Of a stretch of 64,000 bases of DNA, positions 61,783-64,000 are shown in pieces (positions within the stretch are counted from its first letter, which is position 1; each line of letters opens with the position of its first letter). Both the position numbers and the translations under genes were made by a program. The DNA is from Caldisericia bacterium (GTDB lineage: Bacteria > Caldisericota > Caldisericia > JAAYUI01): positions 64,001-128,000 of the forward strand of contig JAGNLA010000006.1 in the NCBI GenBank assembly GCA_017999835.1, in the 5' to 3' direction. The notes under the pieces were generated by a model. It saw only the letters and a list, made by a program, of their open reading frames with translations. It was not told the DNA's origin and did not search any database.

Positions 61783-63720
61783 ATGAACTACGATGATGCA
61801 AATTATTACGAAAAAATGGGTTTCAAGTCAGGACTGGAGATACATCAGCAGCTGAACACAAAGAAAAAGCTGTTTTGCAATTGTCCAGTAGGCATTCGTC
61901 ATATCGAACCTGATGCACGCATCGTTAGACATATGAGGCCAACGCTCTCGGAGATGGGAACGTATGACGGAACGGCTCTCATGGAGTTCAAGACCCACAA
62001 GGAAGTACAATATCTTCTGTATCGCGACTACGTTTGCACATACGAAATGGACGACACGCCACCATTCCCAATCAACCAGGAAGCGCTTGATTTTGCAATC
62101 GAGATTGCTCTCATGCTCAATTGCCAGCTGGTTGACGAAGTTCACATCACAAGAAAACAATATCTGGACGGCTCAATCCCGACCGGTTTCCAAAGAACAG
62201 CCATCATCGGTGTCAATGGTTGGGTTCCATACCGTGGAAGAAAAATAAGAATCCAGCAGCTTGCCCTTGAAGAAGATTCCTGCCGTGAGGTCAGCGACAA
62301 CGGTCACACAATAACCTTCAAAACAGACAGGCTCTCAACGCCATTGATCGAAATCGTAACGCTCCCAGACATGAACACTCCTTTTGAATGCGCCGAAGTT
62401 GACGAGTTGCTTGGAAGACTCCTGCGCGCCTCGGGTTTGGTTCGAAGAGGCATCGGCTCAGTCAGACAAGACGTCAATTCATCAGTTACCGGTTCAACAA
62501 GAATAGAAATCAAAGGCGTCCCGAAAACATGGTACATCCCAAGGATGCTCCATGTTGAAGCGCACAGGCAGCAAAAGCTCATCGAGATAAAAGACCAGCT
62601 TGTTTCCTGGGGGTTGACACCCAACTCAAAACTCGACTCATCGCTTCGCGAACAGGACAGGCAGAAAGAGCTTGAAAGAATCAGAAAAGAGCAGGTTGCC
62701 GACGTCACAAAGGAACTTTATGGCTCATCATCACCACTGATTAAAGGCGCTTTCCTTCGTGGAGAGAAGATTTGGGCTGTCAAGCTCCCGATGTTTCATG
62801 ACGTTTTGAGCACAGAAATCGAGCCCAGCTGGGGTTTTGGTGACGAATTCGGTGGCAGGATCAGAGTCATTGCCTGTATCGACAAGGTTCCAAACCTTGC
62901 CTGGAGATCGTCAAGAACGCTCTACCCAGGCGACTGGGAACCGGTTGCTGTAAAACTTAATGCCTACCCAACCGACGAGATGGTGATCGTCTGGGGGCCG
63001 GAAGCCGACCTTTTAACAGCCGTCAATGAAATAATCCTCCGTGCCGATGAAGCAGTCAGAGGCGTCCCGCAGGAAACCAGACAGCACATGCAGGATGGAT
63101 TCAGAACCGATTTCGAGCGTGTTCTTCCAGGCCCAGACAGAATGTACCCAGATACGGACTCTCCACCGGTAAGACTTTTCCCGGAGCGTATTGAAAAAAT
63201 CAGAGCCAACATGGCACAGCGCCCATGGGAACGCGAAGAAAAATACGCAAAGCTTGGCATTCATAAATCAGTGGCATGGAAACTTGCCATCAGCCCTCGC
63301 GCAAGGCTGTTTGACCAGCTCGTTGAGGCAGGAGTAAGCCCCGTTCTTGCAGCAGAGCTGCTCGTAAACTGGATGAAGCATTTCAGAAGACAGAAACTTC
63401 CAACTCACAAGCTTACAAACGAAACCCTGCTTGAGATGATGGTTGAAGCAAAAAAGAAGAACTCGCCAAAAGAGGCAATCAAGGCCGAAATTAGATCCGA
63501 ACTTATGAACTCTGGCTACAAGTGGAAGTTTGTCGATACAGAGAAACCGGAAAATGTTGAGTTTGTGGCTCAGGATGTCATCAAACGTTCGGAAACACAC
63601 AGCTTTTCTTCAAAAGATGCGCAGTTCCGTTGGTGCTGCGGTCAGGTTATGAGAGCGCTCTATGGCAGAGTGGAAGGCAAGAAGGTTTTCACATTGGTAT
63701 CAGAGCTGTTGAACAAATAG
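61783..63720 (+). CDS. gatE: Glutamyl-tRNA(Gln) amidotransferase subunit E (archaeal type)
   Basis: A 645-residue subunit that phosphorylates and amidates Glu-tRNA(Gln). The GatB/E cradle starts with GLEIHQQLNTKKKLFCNC near residue 17 and continues through LALEEDSCRE and DRLSTPLIEIVTLPDMNTP. GSVRQDVNSSVTGSTRIEIK is typical of the family. A bacterial-AspRS-like GAD insertion (about 285-420) separates GatE from GatB, which is also much shorter (~480 residues). A helical and YqeY-like tail follows. Start ATG 61783 follows AGGTGG. gatD lies at 23081. Confidence 0.93.
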   Translation: MNYDDANYYEKMGFKSGLEIHQQLNTKKKLFCNCPVGIRHIEPDARIVRHMRPTLSEMGTYDGTALMEFKTHKEVQYLLYRDYVCTYEMDDTPPFPINQEALDFAIEIALMLNCQLVDEVHITRKQYLDGSIPTGFQRTAIIGVNGWVPYRGRKIRIQQLALEEDSCREVSDNGHTITFKTDRLSTPLIEIVTLPDMNTPFECAEVDELLGRLLRASGLVRRGIGSVRQDVNSSVTGSTRIEIKGVPKTWYIPRMLHVEAHRQQKLIEIKDQLVSWGLTPNSKLDSSLREQDRQKELERIRKEQVADVTKELYGSSSPLIKGAFLRGEKIWAVKLPMFHDVLSTEIEPSWGFGDEFGGRIRVIACIDKVPNLAWRSSRTLYPGDWEPVAVKLNAYPTDEMVIVWGPEADLLTAVNEIILRADEAVRGVPQETRQHMQDGFRTDFERVLPGPDRMYPDTDSPPVRLFPERIEKIRANMAQRPWEREEKYAKLGIHKSVAWKLAISPRARLFDQLVEAGVSPVLAAELLVNWMKHFRRQKLPTHKLTNETLLEMMVEAKKKNSPKEAIKAEIRSELMNSGYKWKFVDTEKPENVEFVAQDVIKRSETHSFSSKDAQFRWCCGQVMRALYGRVEGKKVFTLVSELLNK

Positions 63721-63822
63721 CAAAAATCTGGGTTAGCATACACATTGATAATTTGTGTATTGCTCAAAAATACTCATTCTTTGTTATGAATCTTATGACA
63801 ATCAAGGCTTCTGTTTGAGATA

Positions 63823-64000
63823 ATGCTCAAATACATCCCTGTTCTGGTTTTGGCGATTGTTTTCATCCTGACGGCTGTCAGGAGAGTTGGCCCATACAAA
63901 CTTAAAATCTGGCAAGTGATGTTTTTTGGCGCCCTGGCTGTGCTTCTGACTGGCGGGATCGCTCCTTTGGACGCTGCCAAGTCGATAAACCTCGATGTGA
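63823..64000 (+). CDS. N-terminus of an ArsB/SLC13-like anion permease (partial)
   Basis: The frame from ATG 63823 runs off the window after 59 residues: LKYIPVLVLAIVFILTAVRR, then WQVMFFGALAVLLTGGIAPL and DAAKSINLDV. A first helix followed by a GALAVLLTG helix and a 'DAAKSINLDV' segment is typical of ArsB/NhaD or SLC13-type permeases. No strong ribosome site is visible. The substrate cannot be judged. Confidence 0.65.
   Translation, partial: MLKYIPVLVLAIVFILTAVRRVGPYKLKIWQVMFFGALAVLLTGGIAPLDAAKSINLDV

Overview
The window is from a moderately AT-rich bacterial chromosome. Shine-Dalgarno sites (GGAGG-type), sigma70-like promoters, lipoprotein signal peptides, kdp genes and cobalamin-assembly genes all point to Bacteria. 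It also carries both subunits of GatDE, the tRNA-dependent amidotransferase normally regarded as archaeal. Together with many secreted proteins built from beta-propellers, copper-amine-oxidase-N 'stalk' domains, DUF11-like and PKD-like repeats, this suggests a poorly characterised or candidate bacterial phylum. I cannot name the lineage from sequence alone. I see no rRNA, tRNA, CRISPR array, prophage or insertion sequence.

Layout. 1-6.8 kb: end of an upstream gene, a secreted alkaline phosphatase, a YghO-like acetyltransferase coupled to an APH-like kinase, a TspO-like membrane protein with an internal tandem duplication, and a Na/Pi cotransporter. 6.9-16.5 kb: a BtrH-like protein, membrane proteins, a modular secreted esterase, a Cys/Gly-rich membrane protein, a large M1-peptidase-like protein that has lost its catalytic residues with a 33-residue partner, and a PQQ-type propeller. 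16.8-24.5 kb: kdpABC plus a kinase-less kdpD, then gatD. 24.5-36.8 kb: a KAP NTPase, two small unknown genes, a second esterase, several secreted propeller or stalk proteins, a DUF1801 protein and an MFS transporter. 36.9-41 kb: a cluster of paralogous two-helix membrane proteins flanked by two MFS paralogues, with a decayed MFS remnant showing local duplication. 41.1-49.3 kb: Hsp20, a lipoprotein, cobT-cobS-cobU for nucleotide-loop assembly of cobalamin, a large secreted protein and a TetR regulator. 49.3-52.8 kb: two tandem zinc-ribbon/TM/extracytoplasmic genes, one split by a frameshift at an A9 run and the other interrupted by an in-frame TGA. 52.9-64 kb: secreted Ig-like, stalk and propeller proteins, a multi-PAS histidine kinase, another two-helix membrane protein, gatE, and the start of an ArsB/SLC13-like permease.

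Two genome-wide habits stand out. First, about ten genes lack a Shine-Dalgarno and have a -10 hexamer only 6-8 nt before the start codon, often with a -35 at the right distance, so they are probably transcribed as leaderless mRNAs. Several start codons were chosen on this basis. Second, at least eight or nine genes encode exported propeller-like proteins, so much of this DNA seems devoted to the cell surface or envelope. Coordinates of starts are my own choices from ribosome sites or promoters and often differ from the longest open frame.
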